Positions 44,599 to 53,855 of a stretch of 64,000 nucleotides of DNA are shown piece by piece. Each line of letters begins with the position of its first letter. Position 1 is the stretch's first letter. The position numbers and the translations under genes are program-made. The notes beneath the pieces are model-generated. The model made no database searches. It was not told the DNA's origin and worked only from the letters and a program-made list of their open reading frames with translations. The stretch lies in the NCBI GenBank assembly GCA_947168665.1, contig CAMVMX010000003.1, positions 124,001-188,000 on the forward strand, written 5' to 3'. This DNA is from an uncultured Bacteroidales bacterium. Its GTDB lineage: Bacteria; Bacteroidota; Bacteroidia; Bacteroidales; P3.

Positions 44599-44626
44599 TG
44601 TTGTGGGGTTGGGTGTTTGATTTGGG

Positions 44627-45706
44627 TTATTTGGGTGCGGTGTGTATCATGACGGCGGCGATGACGCCGAAGACGGCTTGGGGCAGGAGGACGGCGATGA
44701 AGGGGTTGAGGGTGCCGAAGATGGCGTAGACGGTGGAGATTTTCATGAAGACGATGAAGCCGAAGGCGAGGGTGATGCCGATGGCCAGGTGGACGCCGAT
44801 GCCGCCGCGGGTTTTGCGGCTGGATACGCCGAGGCCGATGAAGGTCATGACGATGATGGCTAAGGGGTTGAGGAGGCGCTGGTAGAGTTCGATTTTGGCG
44901 GCCACGACGGTGGTGGAGCCTCTCATCTTTTCACGTACTATATAGCGGTAGAGTTGGATGGAGTTCATGGTGGTGACGTCGTCGGAGGCCCAGTTGAAGT
45001 CGTCGGGGCTGATGCCGAGGGCGCGCTGTGACTGGCTGTCGCGGCTGAGGTGTTCTTTGTTGCCGTCGATGGTGCGGTGGATGAAATCGGTGCATTCCCA
45101 TTTGCCGCTGACGGTGTCGAACTGGATGCTGGAGCAGGTGATGCGGTCGACAAGGCGGTAGTCCTCGTCGTATACGTCGCGGTGGAAGCGGTTGACGCGG
45201 AGGGTCTTGGCGTCGTAGCTTTCGGCATAGACCTGGACACCCTGTTTGGCTTGGAAGTGGATGTTGCTGAAGTAGTTTTGCTTGCGGGTGTGGATGTAGT
45301 CGGATTCGAAGTCGGCGAGGGTGCGGTTGTTGACGGGGATGAGGAAGTTGCCGAAGATGAGGACGATGAGGGCTATGATGAGGGAGCCGTAGAGGTAGGG
45401 CCGCATGAGGCGGCGGTAGCTGATGCCGCTGCCGAGGATGGCGATGATTTCGGTGTTGCCGGCCATTTTGGAGGTGAAGAAGATGACGCTGATGAAGATG
45501 AAGAGGGGACTGTAGAGGTTGACGAAGCCGGGGATGAAGTTGAGGTAGTAGCGATAGACAATCTCCCCCAGCGGCGCGTGGCCGCTGAGGAAGTCGTCAA
45601 GTTTTTCCGATACATCGAATGTGATGACGATGACTATGATGAGGGCCATCGCCATGAGGAATGTTTTCAGGTACTTGAGGAGGATGTACCTGTCGAGTTT
45701 GGGCAT
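44627..45706 (-). CDS. LptF/LptG-family permease (YjgP/YjgQ)
   Basis: 359 aa from ATG 45706; the upstream part of the frame is within mutA. The YjgP/YjgQ fold is visible: N-terminal helices (LDRYILLKYLKTFLMAMALI), a periplasmic beta-jellyroll of about 190 residues, and C-terminal helices (RLLNPLAIIVMTFIGLGVSSRK). These permeases move lipopolysaccharide from the inner membrane to the Lpt bridge with LptB. It lies 5 bases after the mutA stop. Which of LptF or LptG it represents is not resolved. lptB is not adjacent. Confidence 0.85.
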   Translation of the reverse strand: MPKLDRYILLKYLKTFLMAMALIIVIVITFDVSEKLDDFLSGHAPLGEIVYRYYLNFIPGFVNLYSPLFIFISVIFFTSKMAGNTEIIAILGSGISYRRLMRPYLYGSLIIALIVLIFGNFLIPVNNRTLADFESDYIHTRKQNYFSNIHFQAKQGVQVYAESYDAKTLRVNRFHRDVYDEDYRLVDRITCSSIQFDTVSGKWECTDFIHRTIDGNKEHLSRDSQSQRALGISPDDFNWASDDVTTMNSIQLYRYIVREKMRGSTTVVAAKIELYQRLLNPLAIIVMTFIGLGVSSRKTRGGIGVHLAIGITLAFGFIVFMKISTVYAIFGTLNPFIAVLLPQAVFGVIAAVMIHTAPK

Positions 45707-45711
45707 GGCTT

Positions 45712-47586
45712 TCACTCTTGCCCGATGCCGAATATTTGTTGGAACTTGGTGAGGCATTCGAGGACGTTGGTTTTGACGTGTATGAACTCGTCAATGCCGT
45801 AGCCTTTGTAGGTGTCGACCATGTCTTTGGGGAATCCGGCAAGGACAATGCTCTTGACTTTGCCTTTGAGTCCTTGACAGGCCTGCTGGGTGATTTCGGC
45901 GTATTCGTCGTCGCTGGAGCAGAGGACTACGATGTCGGCTTTGGCGTCGAGGGCGGCCTTGACGCCTTCGTCGGCAGTTTTGAAGCCGGGGTTGTCAATG
46001 ATTTCGTAGCCGGCGACGCCAAAGAAGTTGGTGGCAAAGCCGGAACGGGCTTTGCGCATGGCGAGGTTGCCGTAGGTGAGGAGGAATACTTTGGGACGGA
46101 AGCCGCTGCGCTCAGTGGCGAGACGGAGGTTTTCGAAGGCTTCGGCACCACGGTATTGGCGGAGGGGTTGGATGGGGGTGTCGGGGGTATGGCAGTCGGC
46201 GTGGCAGCAGCAGGTGTCTTTGGTGATTTTGTCGCCCATTTTTTCGAGCAGGTTGGGGTATTGGTTGGTGCCGAGGATGGTGGTTTTGCGGGTGGCGATG
46301 TCCATGTCGCGCTGCTGGGCGGTCTTGCCGACTTCGGACTGGACGTAGCCGCTGCGGATGGCTTTGGCAAAGCCGCCTTGCTCCTCGACGTTGAGGAAGA
46401 GCTGCCAGGCGTATTGGGCTATGCTGTCGGTGAGGTTTTCGATATAGTAGCTGCCGGCGGCGGGGTCGACGATTTTGTCCATGTAGCTCTCTTCTTTGAG
46501 GAGGAGTTGCTGGTTGCGGCCAATGCGGTAGCCGAAGCTGTCGGACTCTTTGAAGGCGATGTCGAAGGGGTTGGTGGTGATGCTGTCGGCCCCGGCGATG
46601 GCGGCGGACATGGTCTCGGTGGTAGTGCGGAGCATGTTGACGTAGGGGTCGAAGATGGATTTGTTCCAAAGGGAGCTGGTGGCGTTGATGAACACCTTCA
46701 TGGCGCAGTCGCACTGCGGTTTGTACTGCTCGATGATTTTGCTCCACAGCATGCGGGCGGCCCGGATTTTGGCTATCTCCATGAAGTAGGTGCTGCCGGT
46801 GGCGAAGTTGAAGACGAGGTTCTTGGCCACGTCGTCGACGGCGAGGCCGCAGTCGGTGAGGTGGGCCAGGAGGTCGTTGGCGGAGGCAAGGGTGAAGCCG
46901 AGTTCCTGCACGATGTTGGAACCCGCGTTGTGGATGTAGCGACCATTGACGGCAAGGACGCGGAAGTTGGGGAGGTTCTCTTTGGCAAAGCGGACCAGCT
47001 CGACGGCTTCTTTGTAGTCGCCTTCCTCAGTGTTGCGGAAGTCGCCGCGGAGGAGTGCGCGGCCGTAGATGTCGAAGTTGCAGCTGCCATAGACGTTCTG
47101 GGGGTTGTGGCCGCCTTCTTTCACCACTTGGAGGAAGAGTTGGAGGGTGTGGAGGTAGTTTTTGCTGCAGGTGAAGTTGATTTTGCAGGCTTCGGGATGG
47201 ATGTCCTTGAGGAGGACGCGCATCTGCTCGACGGTCTCGACTTTGCAGGCGCAGAGTCCGATGGAGTTGGCGCCGCGGTTGAGGGCTTCGAGAGCCAGGG
47301 CGTTGGCAGCTTCGAGCGTGTCGGCCTTGATGTCTTGGCGGATGTCCCAGACGTTGTTGTCGGCATGTTTGCCGCGGGTGAAGGGTGCCTGGTCGGGGTT
47401 GCTGTCGAGGTATTCGAGGTGCTGGAGGTCTTCGGCACGGTAGTAGGGTTTGACTTTAAAACCTTCGATGGTTCGCCATACAAGTTTCTTTTCGTAGTCG
47501 GCCCCTTTGAGGTCTTTATTGATTGCTTCTTCCCATTTTTCGGTTGGGACGGGTGGGAATTCGGTGAATAATTTATTGTCTTCCAT
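45712..47586 (-). CDS. mutA: Methylmalonyl-CoA mutase small subunit
   Basis: 624 aa from ATG 47586. The TIM-barrel core of the mutase is recognisable (VYGSCNFDIYGRALLRGDF, then SITTNPFDIAFKESDSFGYRIGRNQQLLL). The C-terminal third contains a B12-binding-like domain (FLLTYGNLAMRKARSGFATNFFGVAGYEI). It lacks the DXHXXG histidine, as expected for the catalytically inactive small subunit. It pairs with the large subunit MutB, normally the next gene, to interconvert succinyl-CoA and methylmalonyl-CoA in propionate metabolism. mutB is not adjacent here; the neighbour is the LptF/G-like permease. A strong promoter precedes it. Confidence 0.92.
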   Translation of the reverse strand: MEDNKLFTEFPPVPTEKWEEAINKDLKGADYEKKLVWRTIEGFKVKPYYRAEDLQHLEYLDSNPDQAPFTRGKHADNNVWDIRQDIKADTLEAANALALEALNRGANSIGLCACKVETVEQMRVLLKDIHPEACKINFTCSKNYLHTLQLFLQVVKEGGHNPQNVYGSCNFDIYGRALLRGDFRNTEEGDYKEAVELVRFAKENLPNFRVLAVNGRYIHNAGSNIVQELGFTLASANDLLAHLTDCGLAVDDVAKNLVFNFATGSTYFMEIAKIRAARMLWSKIIEQYKPQCDCAMKVFINATSSLWNKSIFDPYVNMLRTTTETMSAAIAGADSITTNPFDIAFKESDSFGYRIGRNQQLLLKEESYMDKIVDPAAGSYYIENLTDSIAQYAWQLFLNVEEQGGFAKAIRSGYVQSEVGKTAQQRDMDIATRKTTILGTNQYPNLLEKMGDKITKDTCCCHADCHTPDTPIQPLRQYRGAEAFENLRLATERSGFRPKVFLLTYGNLAMRKARSGFATNFFGVAGYEIIDNPGFKTADEGVKAALDAKADIVVLCSSDDEYAEITQQACQGLKGKVKSIVLAGFPKDMVDTYKGYGIDEFIHVKTNVLECLTKFQQIFGIGQE

Positions 47587-47622
47587 TGTTTTGAGTCTTT
47601 CTATTATCAACAATTAAGCAAA

Positions 47623-47653
47623 CAAAGATACGATTATTTTTTGACATGGCAAA
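47623..47653 (-). promoter_or_regulatory. Promoter of mutA and the downstream run
   Basis: On the minus strand TTTG (47653-47650), 19 bases, TATCTTTG (47630-47623). About 36 bases of leader. No cobalamin riboswitch is seen. Confidence 0.8.
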
Positions 47654-47735
47654 ATATTAATTGTATCTTTCTAAGAGGCGGGACGGTGTCGGGAAGGTGG
47701 AGCGCGTGGGTCAGGGCTGCGGGGCGGGTGGGCGC

Positions 47736-50700
47736 CTATTGGCAGGGGCGGACTTGGTATCCGTCGGGGCTGATGTAGAGGAGGTAGCCCTGCACTGTGG
47801 GGTGTCCCATGGCGCGAAGGGCGTCGCAGTAGTGGAGTACTTGGACTTCATGGTCGAGGTTGGGTTGGCCTGTTTTGTAGTCGACGACGTATACCCCGCC
47901 GGGGGTGTAGACGATGCGGTCGGGCCGGATGACTTGCCCTTGCCATGCGATGTTGCACTCGGTCTTGGCTTTGTGGGCGGGGTTGAAGAACCGGGCCACT
48001 TCGGGTTGCCGCATCATGGTGTGGAGGGTATGGCGCAGGGATGTGACGGCGTCGGGGTCGAGGCGGTTGCGGGTGGCGTAGGTGTCGAGGGCGGTGTCGG
48101 TGTCGTCGATGGAGTGGATGAGGGCGAGGATTTCATGGACTTGGTTGCCGTGGCGGAGGGCGTCGTTGTCAAGCCGGGAGAGGAGGCGGGCGGACTGCTC
48201 GGCGATGGCTATGCGTGAGGCCCAGTGGGGGAAGATTGTGGACTGGAGGCGGCGGTTGTGGGGGGCATCGGTGTCGGACTGCCGGAGTGGCGCCGGGCCG
48301 TTGGTGCCCAAGGCCACGACTCCGGGCCGGACGGGGTGGGTGTCGGTGCGGGTGGCAAGGTAGTCGGCCAGCAGGGAGGTGTAGTCTTTGGAGCCTTCTT
48401 TTTTGGGAGTCTGGCAGTAGAGGAAGAGCTTGTCTTTGGGGCGGGTGAGGGCCACGTAGAGTACGTTGATGCGGTCCATGTCGGACTTGCGGAGTTCTTC
48501 GTTGTATTGGTCGTCGAAGAGGGTGGGTTTGCCTTGGGTGGGGTGGACAAGGCTGGCGGGAAGGGGTACGGTGTTGGTGGGTTTGATTTGCACCCAGATG
48601 CTGTCCTGAATGTCGCGTTTGTTGAGGATGGGGTAGAGGACGACGGGCGATTCGAGACCTTTGGCTTTGTGGATGGTCATGAGGCGGACGGCGTCGAGGT
48701 CGGCGGCGGTGTTGGTTGAGAGGCGGTCTTTTTGTTCGTCGAACCATTGGAGGAATTCGGCCAGGTCGTGGCGGTGGGTGGCGGCGTATTTGGCCACTAT
48801 GTTGAGGAAGGTGGCAGTGTAGGCGGTCTCTATGCCGTTGAGTTTCAGCATACGCATCATCTCCTCGCAGCAGTCGTACAGGCCGAGCGAGCGCAGCCGG
48901 TGGATGTCGAGGCGCAGCCCGTCGGGGAGGAGTAGGCGGCCGAGGTCGACGGGTTGGCGGTTGTTGAGGAAGTCGGCATCGAGCGGGCGGGACACAACGC
49001 CCAGGCTGCGGAGGTAGAGAAGAACGCGGGCGGCGGCCACGCGGTCGGAGCTGTCGAGCAGGTATTGCAGGAGGCTGCACAGGAGCATGACGGCCCGGCT
49101 CTGGCTGAGGAGGAAGGACTCGCTGGATACGACGGGGATGGAGTGGGAGGTGAGGTGTGAGGAGATTTCGGATAGGGTGCGGTTGTCGCGGGCGAGGACG
49201 GTGATGTCGCGCAGCTGGTGGCCGAGGGGGCCAACGAGGTGGCGTATGTCGGCCAGCATCTCGTCCCAGAGGGGAGTGCGGTCGTTGTCGATGTCGAAGA
49301 AGCCGGCCTGCAGGTAGCCGCCCTCTTTGACGGGTTGCTGACAGAGGGATGGGTGGGACTCGTCGCCTATATAGATATTGTGCAGTTCGGGGTTGTCGGG
49401 GAACCGCTGGGTGACGGCCCAGAGGAAGAAGCTGTTGTTGAATTCGACAATGGTGCGGGCAGTGCGGAAGTTGCGTTTCAGCTGTTGGACGGTGCTGATG
49501 CCGGGCTGCTCGAGGAGGCGTCCGTGGACGGGGTTGTCGACATGGGGCAAGATGATGAACTGGCCAACATCGCCTTGGCGGAAACGGTAGATGGCCTGTT
49601 TGCCGTCGCCCACGACAAGCGAGGCGTGGCCGGAGCTGACGCCGTTTTCGAGCAATGGCACGAGGTTCTGCCACTGGAGGCGCGAGGTGTCCTGGAATTC
49701 GTCGATGAGGTAGTTGTAGTAACGGTTGCCGATGCGCTCGTATATGAAGGGGGCCGGCTCGTCCTGCACGACTTCGGCAATGCGCTGGTTGAACTCGGAG
49801 ATGTGGACGATTTCGTTTTCGCGGGAGTATTGGCTTACGAGTTGGTTCAACTTGTTGAGGAGGGCTATGGAGTAGAGGTTTTTGAGGAGGAGGTGGCGGG
49901 TGTTGTAGAGGATTTCGCCGGAGGCGCGGAGCTGCTGGATTTGCCCGAATATCTGGGTGAGGGCGGGTTTGACATCGGCCAATGCCTGGCGGGTGGAGGC
50001 TGGGCATTTGGCACTACCCAGTTTGTCGCCTTCGAGGTAGGCCAACACGTAGGAGTTGGGTTCGGCGATGATGCCGTTGGCCATCTTGCGGAAGTAGGCA
50101 CCGGCGCCGGTGGAGCCGTGGAAGAAGTCGTTGTCGGTAAGGCTGGCGGCGGAATAGGTGTCCACAGCCTGTCGGCCGAGGGCTTTGAGTTGCTGCTCGT
50201 AGGCTCGGTTGGCGGCAACCATGCTGCGGTGCATGTCGCGGAACTGGGGGCTGTCGATGTTGTTGAGTAGGCGCAGGAACTGAGGGGTCTGCTCTTTGAA
50301 CAGCTCTTGAGCCAGAGCGGTGAGTTCATTTTCTATCATGTAGCTTTTACCGTCGGTCATGCGGCTTTCGGCAAAGTCGCAGAGCACTTCGGTCAACTCT
50401 TCTTGCCCGTCGGTCCCGGCAAGGGCCATGAGGTTGGCCACGGCATTCTGGATGAGGTTGTCGTTGTCGATTTGAACATCGAAGTTGAGGGGTAGGTTGA
50501 GGTCGTGGGCAAAGGTGCGGACGATGCGGTGAATGAAACTGTCGATAGTGCAGACGGCAAGGTCGGAGAAGTTGTGGAGCACAGCCTGACGGACGATGGA
50601 GGCGTAGCGTTGCAGCGTGTCGCTGTCGAGGTTCAGTTGGGTGGAGAGGTCGCTGCCCAGGGGAGTGCCGGAACCGAGGAGGGTGAGGCTGTCCAGTTCG

Positions 50701-50888
50701 CGCAGGATGCGTTCTTTCATTTCGTTGGCGGCCTTGTTGGTGAAGGTGATGGCCAAAATCTTTTTGAAACGGGAGGGAAGCTCGTGTTCTTGGGCCGAGA
50801 AGGCTAACAAGAGATATTGGCGGACGAGGGTGTAGGTCTTGCCCGAACCCGCGGAAGCGCGGCAGATGAAGAAGTGGCTGTTGTCCAT
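47736..50888 (-). CDS. AddA/RecB-like UvrD helicase with C-terminal nuclease
   Basis: 1050 aa from ATG 50888. N-terminal superfamily 1 helicase: Walker A ASAGSGKT (11-18), ITFTNKAANEMKERI, the DE box NYLIDEFQDTSRLQWQ, and motif VI VLYVALTRPKDKLFLYC. The C-terminus carries a RecB-type nuclease with YVVDYKTGQPNLDHEVQVL (the D...K pair). This is the helicase-nuclease half of a double-strand-break resection enzyme. In many Bacteroidota a second, AddB-like gene is adjacent; here it is not. The -7 element is only about 9 bases before the ATG, so the leader is very short. Confidence 0.88.
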   Translation of the reverse strand: MDNSHFFICRASAGSGKTYTLVRQYLLLAFSAQEHELPSRFKKILAITFTNKAANEMKERILRELDSLTLLGSGTPLGSDLSTQLNLDSDTLQRYASIVRQAVLHNFSDLAVCTIDSFIHRIVRTFAHDLNLPLNFDVQIDNDNLIQNAVANLMALAGTDGQEELTEVLCDFAESRMTDGKSYMIENELTALAQELFKEQTPQFLRLLNNIDSPQFRDMHRSMVAANRAYEQQLKALGRQAVDTYSAASLTDNDFFHGSTGAGAYFRKMANGIIAEPNSYVLAYLEGDKLGSAKCPASTRQALADVKPALTQIFGQIQQLRASGEILYNTRHLLLKNLYSIALLNKLNQLVSQYSRENEIVHISEFNQRIAEVVQDEPAPFIYERIGNRYYNYLIDEFQDTSRLQWQNLVPLLENGVSSGHASLVVGDGKQAIYRFRQGDVGQFIILPHVDNPVHGRLLEQPGISTVQQLKRNFRTARTIVEFNNSFFLWAVTQRFPDNPELHNIYIGDESHPSLCQQPVKEGGYLQAGFFDIDNDRTPLWDEMLADIRHLVGPLGHQLRDITVLARDNRTLSEISSHLTSHSIPVVSSESFLLSQSRAVMLLCSLLQYLLDSSDRVAAARVLLYLRSLGVVSRPLDADFLNNRQPVDLGRLLLPDGLRLDIHRLRSLGLYDCCEEMMRMLKLNGIETAYTATFLNIVAKYAATHRHDLAEFLQWFDEQKDRLSTNTAADLDAVRLMTIHKAKGLESPVVLYPILNKRDIQDSIWVQIKPTNTVPLPASLVHPTQGKPTLFDDQYNEELRKSDMDRINVLYVALTRPKDKLFLYCQTPKKEGSKDYTSLLADYLATRTDTHPVRPGVVALGTNGPAPLRQSDTDAPHNRRLQSTIFPHWASRIAIAEQSARLLSRLDNDALRHGNQVHEILALIHSIDDTDTALDTYATRNRLDPDAVTSLRHTLHTMMRQPEVARFFNPAHKAKTECNIAWQGQVIRPDRIVYTPGGVYVVDYKTGQPNLDHEVQVLHYCDALRAMGHPTVQGYLLYISPDGYQVRPCQ

Positions 50889-50897
50889 AACAAAATG

Positions 50898-50905
50898 CAA
50901 AGATA
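50898..50905 (-). promoter_or_regulatory. -7 promoter element before the AddA/RecB-like gene
   Basis: TATCTTTG on the minus strand, ending 9 bases before ATG 50888. No good -33 box is seen. Confidence 0.6.
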
Positions 50906-51090
50906 CGACTTTTTTTTGGATTGAGGCGGGAGGTGCGGAAGTTTTAATAGTTGAATGTTAAAAATGCCTTTTTTCCATTTTTTTTTACATCGGACTGTTG
51001 ATAATTCAAGAAAAATTGCTAATTTAGCGGTTGAAAACAAGGGGTTTAAAGCCTCCTGAAAAGTGAAATAATAATTTAAAAGTCAATAAT

Positions 51091-51777
51091 ATGGAAGCAA
51101 AGAAAACACCAAGAGCCGACCTCGAAAAACGCAGAGGCCTGTTTCTTGAAATCGGATTGGTGGTCATTTTGGCCGCCGCTTTGGTCGCTTTCAATATCAA
51201 GTCGTACGAGAAGGAGATTAAGGAAGTAACCACCCGTACTGCTGATGTGGAGATTGAGACCGAAATTCTCCAGACTCAGGAAGATGAAACTCCTCCGCCC
51301 CCACCAGAAGAGCCTGAGGTGGTCGCCACCGAGCTTAACGTTGTTGAGAACGATGCCGAGGACATCCATGAAATCGGTATCGTCAATGCCGAGGCCAAGG
51401 CCGACGAAGCATTGGAGTTTACCCGTGTTGAGGTGAAAGAAGAGGTTGAAGAGGCTGAGGAAGAGGTGTTCCTCGTTGTGGAGGAAGACCCCGAATTCCC
51501 CGGTGGCCTGGATGCCCTCTCCAAATTTATCGCCGACAACATCAAGTACCCGCAACTGGCTAAGGAAAACAATATCACGGGTCGCGTGTTTGTATCCTTC
51601 GTGGTTGAGAAGGACGGCCGTGTGGGCCAGGTGAAGATTCTGCGCGACATTGGCGGCGGATGCGGCAATGAGGCTGTACGCGTTGTCAAGATGATGCCCA
51701 AATGGAAACCCGGCAAGCAGCGTGGTAAGGCTGTCCGCACGCAGTTCAACCTGCCTGTGAACTTCGACCTTCAGTAA
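51091..51777 (+). CDS. TonB energy-transducing protein
   Basis: 228 aa. One N-terminal membrane span (about 17-38). A periplasmic linker with PPPPPEEPE (about 67-75) and a long acidic, glutamate-rich stretch (about 115-135) follow. The C-terminal TonB domain (about 140-228) has the family pattern FPGGLDALSKFIADNIKYPQ, ITGRVFVSFVVEKDGRV and MMPKWKPGKQRGKAVRTQFNLPV. It couples the proton gradient to outer-membrane TonB-dependent receptors. ExbB/ExbD genes are not adjacent. The gene is a single unit with its own terminator. Confidence 0.92.
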   Translation: MEAKKTPRADLEKRRGLFLEIGLVVILAAALVAFNIKSYEKEIKEVTTRTADVEIETEILQTQEDETPPPPPEEPEVVATELNVVENDAEDIHEIGIVNAEAKADEALEFTRVEVKEEVEEAEEEVFLVVEEDPEFPGGLDALSKFIADNIKYPQLAKENNITGRVFVSFVVEKDGRVGQVKILRDIGGGCGNEAVRVVKMMPKWKPGKQRGKAVRTQFNLPVNFDLQ

Positions 51778-51820
51778 ATCCTGCCGTGACGGTACTGCCC
51801 GGCACAAAAAAGTAATAGTT

Positions 51821-51860
51821 ATAAGGGTTGCCCTCCATTGTAGGCAACCCTTATTTAATA
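51821..51860 (+). terminator. Terminator of tonB
   Basis: Perfect 12-bp stem ATAAGGGTTGCC / GGCAACCCTTAT (51821-51832 with 51843-51854) followed by a T/A-rich run. Confidence 0.85.
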
Positions 51861-51935
51861 TAATCGCACCCGCAAAGTCTCTGGCATGTGGGGCGGAACG
51901 GTGCGAGGAGCAATCGTTTTTTATAGTCACTCCCT

Positions 51936-53852
51936 ATGCTTGCAATTAACAATCTTTCGGTGCAGTTTACTGGCACTAACCTTTTTGAAAATGTTACGTT
52001 TAATATAGCAGACCACGACCGGGTGGGTCTTGTTGGAAAGAACGGCGCCGGCAAGTCGACGCTGCTGAAGATATTGTGTGGCTGGCAACAGCCTGAGACG
52101 GGCAGTCTGGTGATTGCGTCGGGACAGACGGTGGGCTATTTGCCACAGGAGATGGTGCCGGATTCGACCCGGACAGTTCTGAATGAGGCGTTGACTGCGT
52201 TCAGCCATATTGATGAGCTGACGGATATGCAACAGCGGCTAACGGATGAGATTGCCTCTCGCACCGATTACGAATCGGCAGAATATACCCGGCTGTTGAA
52301 CCGTCACAACGAGGTGACGGAGCAGATTGCCATGTTGGGAGGCGGGAGCAGACAGGAGCAGACCGAGAAGGTTCTGCTGGGGTTGGGGTTCAAGCATGAT
52401 GATTTCACTCGTATGGTGGCGGAGTTCAGCGGCGGATGGCAGATGAGGGTGGAACTGGCGAAACTCTTGTTGCAGAGGCCGGATTTCCTGCTCCTGGACG
52501 AACCCACCAACCATCTGGACATCGTTTCGATTCAGTGGCTGGAGGGCTTCCTTGCGAATTATCCCGGTGCGGTGGTCCTCGTGTCGCACGACCGCACCTT
52601 TCTGGACAATATCACCAAGCGGACTATCGAAATCACAGCAGGACGCATTTATGACTATAAATGCTCCTACTCGGAGTATGTGATACAAATGCAGGAACGC
52701 CGTGCATCGCAGATGGCGCAACTCACCGCCCAGCAGCGGCAGGTGGCGCAGATTGAGGCTTTCATAGAGCGGTTTCGATACAAGGCCACAAAGTCAAAAC
52801 AGGTGCAGTCACGCATCAAGATGTTGGACAAAATGGAGATGGTGAAGGTGGATGAGGTGAGTTCCGAGACGATTCATTTCCGTTTTCCCCCGGCTCCCCA
52901 CAGCGGTAAGATAGTGGTGGAGGCACAGAACCTGGGCAAGGCATACGCCGATCTGCAAGTGTTTGACCATGTCGATTTTCTGCTCACAGCAGGCAAAAAA
53001 GTGGCCTTCGTGGGTCGCAATGGCGAGGGAAAATCAACTATGGCAAAGATTATTGTGGGAGATATTAGGGACTATACGGGCAGCATCCGCCTTGGGGCAC
53101 AGGTACAGGTGGGCTATTATGCGCAGAACCAAGCTGCCATGCTCAATGGCGAGAAGACAGTGTTCCAGACTATCGATGACATCGCCACAGGCGATATAAG
53201 ACCCAAAATCCGCAACATATTAGGCAGTTTCCTTTTTGACAGTGAGGATTGCGAGAAGAAAGTCAAGGTGCTGTCCGGCGGAGAGAAAGCCCGCTTGGCT
53301 CTGGCCAAACTGCTGCTCACCCCATCCAATCTGCTGGTACTCGACGAGCCGACCAACCATCTGGACATGGATTCGAAAGACATCTTGAAGAATGCGCTAC
53401 TTCAGTATACGGGTACGCTCATCGTCGTGTCGCATGACAGGGATTTCCTTCAAGGGCTTACGGATACACTCTATGAGTTTAGAGACGGGAGTATACACGA
53501 GTTTCGGGGAGATATTTTCGAGTTTCTGGCCGAGAAAGAGGCGCAGGATACTCTGGCCGCCGCTAAAAGTGTTCCGGCCTCGACGAAAACCACAGCCGGC
53601 AAACTGGCTTACGAACAAGGCAAGAACCGGGAACGTGAGCTGAGGAAGTTGCGCGGGGCAGTAGAGAAAATCGAGCAGGAGATTGCTTCGCTGGAGGCAC
53701 AGATAGCCGAGAAAGAGGCTCTTTTGGCTTCAGGACAAGTGCAGGACAAAGACTTCTATACCGACTATCAGGCGCTGAAAGACAGGCTTGACGCTGCTAT
53801 GGACGAGTGGGAGTCGGCCACGATTGCCGTGGACGAGTTTCAGAATGAATGA
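51936..53852 (+). CDS. ABC-F family ATPase
   Basis: 638 aa, two ABC domains and no membrane span. Walker A motifs GKNGAGKST (first domain) and GRNGEGKST (second), both followed by LDEPTNHLD Walker B blocks. Between them is the helical arm linker (ERFRYKATKSKQVQSRIKMLDKM). The C-terminus is a predicted coiled coil (about 555-630). ABC-F proteins act on the ribosome, for ribosome rescue or antibiotic resistance. The closest known types are Uup/YheS-like housekeeping members. Antibiotic resistance is not implied. It converges on the HI0933 gene with a 3-base gap. Confidence 0.9.
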   Translation: MLAINNLSVQFTGTNLFENVTFNIADHDRVGLVGKNGAGKSTLLKILCGWQQPETGSLVIASGQTVGYLPQEMVPDSTRTVLNEALTAFSHIDELTDMQQRLTDEIASRTDYESAEYTRLLNRHNEVTEQIAMLGGGSRQEQTEKVLLGLGFKHDDFTRMVAEFSGGWQMRVELAKLLLQRPDFLLLDEPTNHLDIVSIQWLEGFLANYPGAVVLVSHDRTFLDNITKRTIEITAGRIYDYKCSYSEYVIQMQERRASQMAQLTAQQRQVAQIEAFIERFRYKATKSKQVQSRIKMLDKMEMVKVDEVSSETIHFRFPPAPHSGKIVVEAQNLGKAYADLQVFDHVDFLLTAGKKVAFVGRNGEGKSTMAKIIVGDIRDYTGSIRLGAQVQVGYYAQNQAAMLNGEKTVFQTIDDIATGDIRPKIRNILGSFLFDSEDCEKKVKVLSGGEKARLALAKLLLTPSNLLVLDEPTNHLDMDSKDILKNALLQYTGTLIVVSHDRDFLQGLTDTLYEFRDGSIHEFRGDIFEFLAEKEAQDTLAAAKSVPASTKTTAGKLAYEQGKNRERELRKLRGAVEKIEQEIASLEAQIAEKEALLASGQVQDKDFYTDYQALKDRLDAAMDEWESATIAVDEFQNE

Positions 53853-53855
53853 ACC

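Noticed and set aside
45718..47571. 617-codon plus-strand frame over mutA
   Set aside because: Mirror of mutA codons, with no family match by eye.
47587..47735. Cobalamin riboswitch before mutA
   Set aside because: The region is only about 150 bases, much of it promoter and the neighbouring gene end. No B12-box-like sequence or multi-stem structure was seen.
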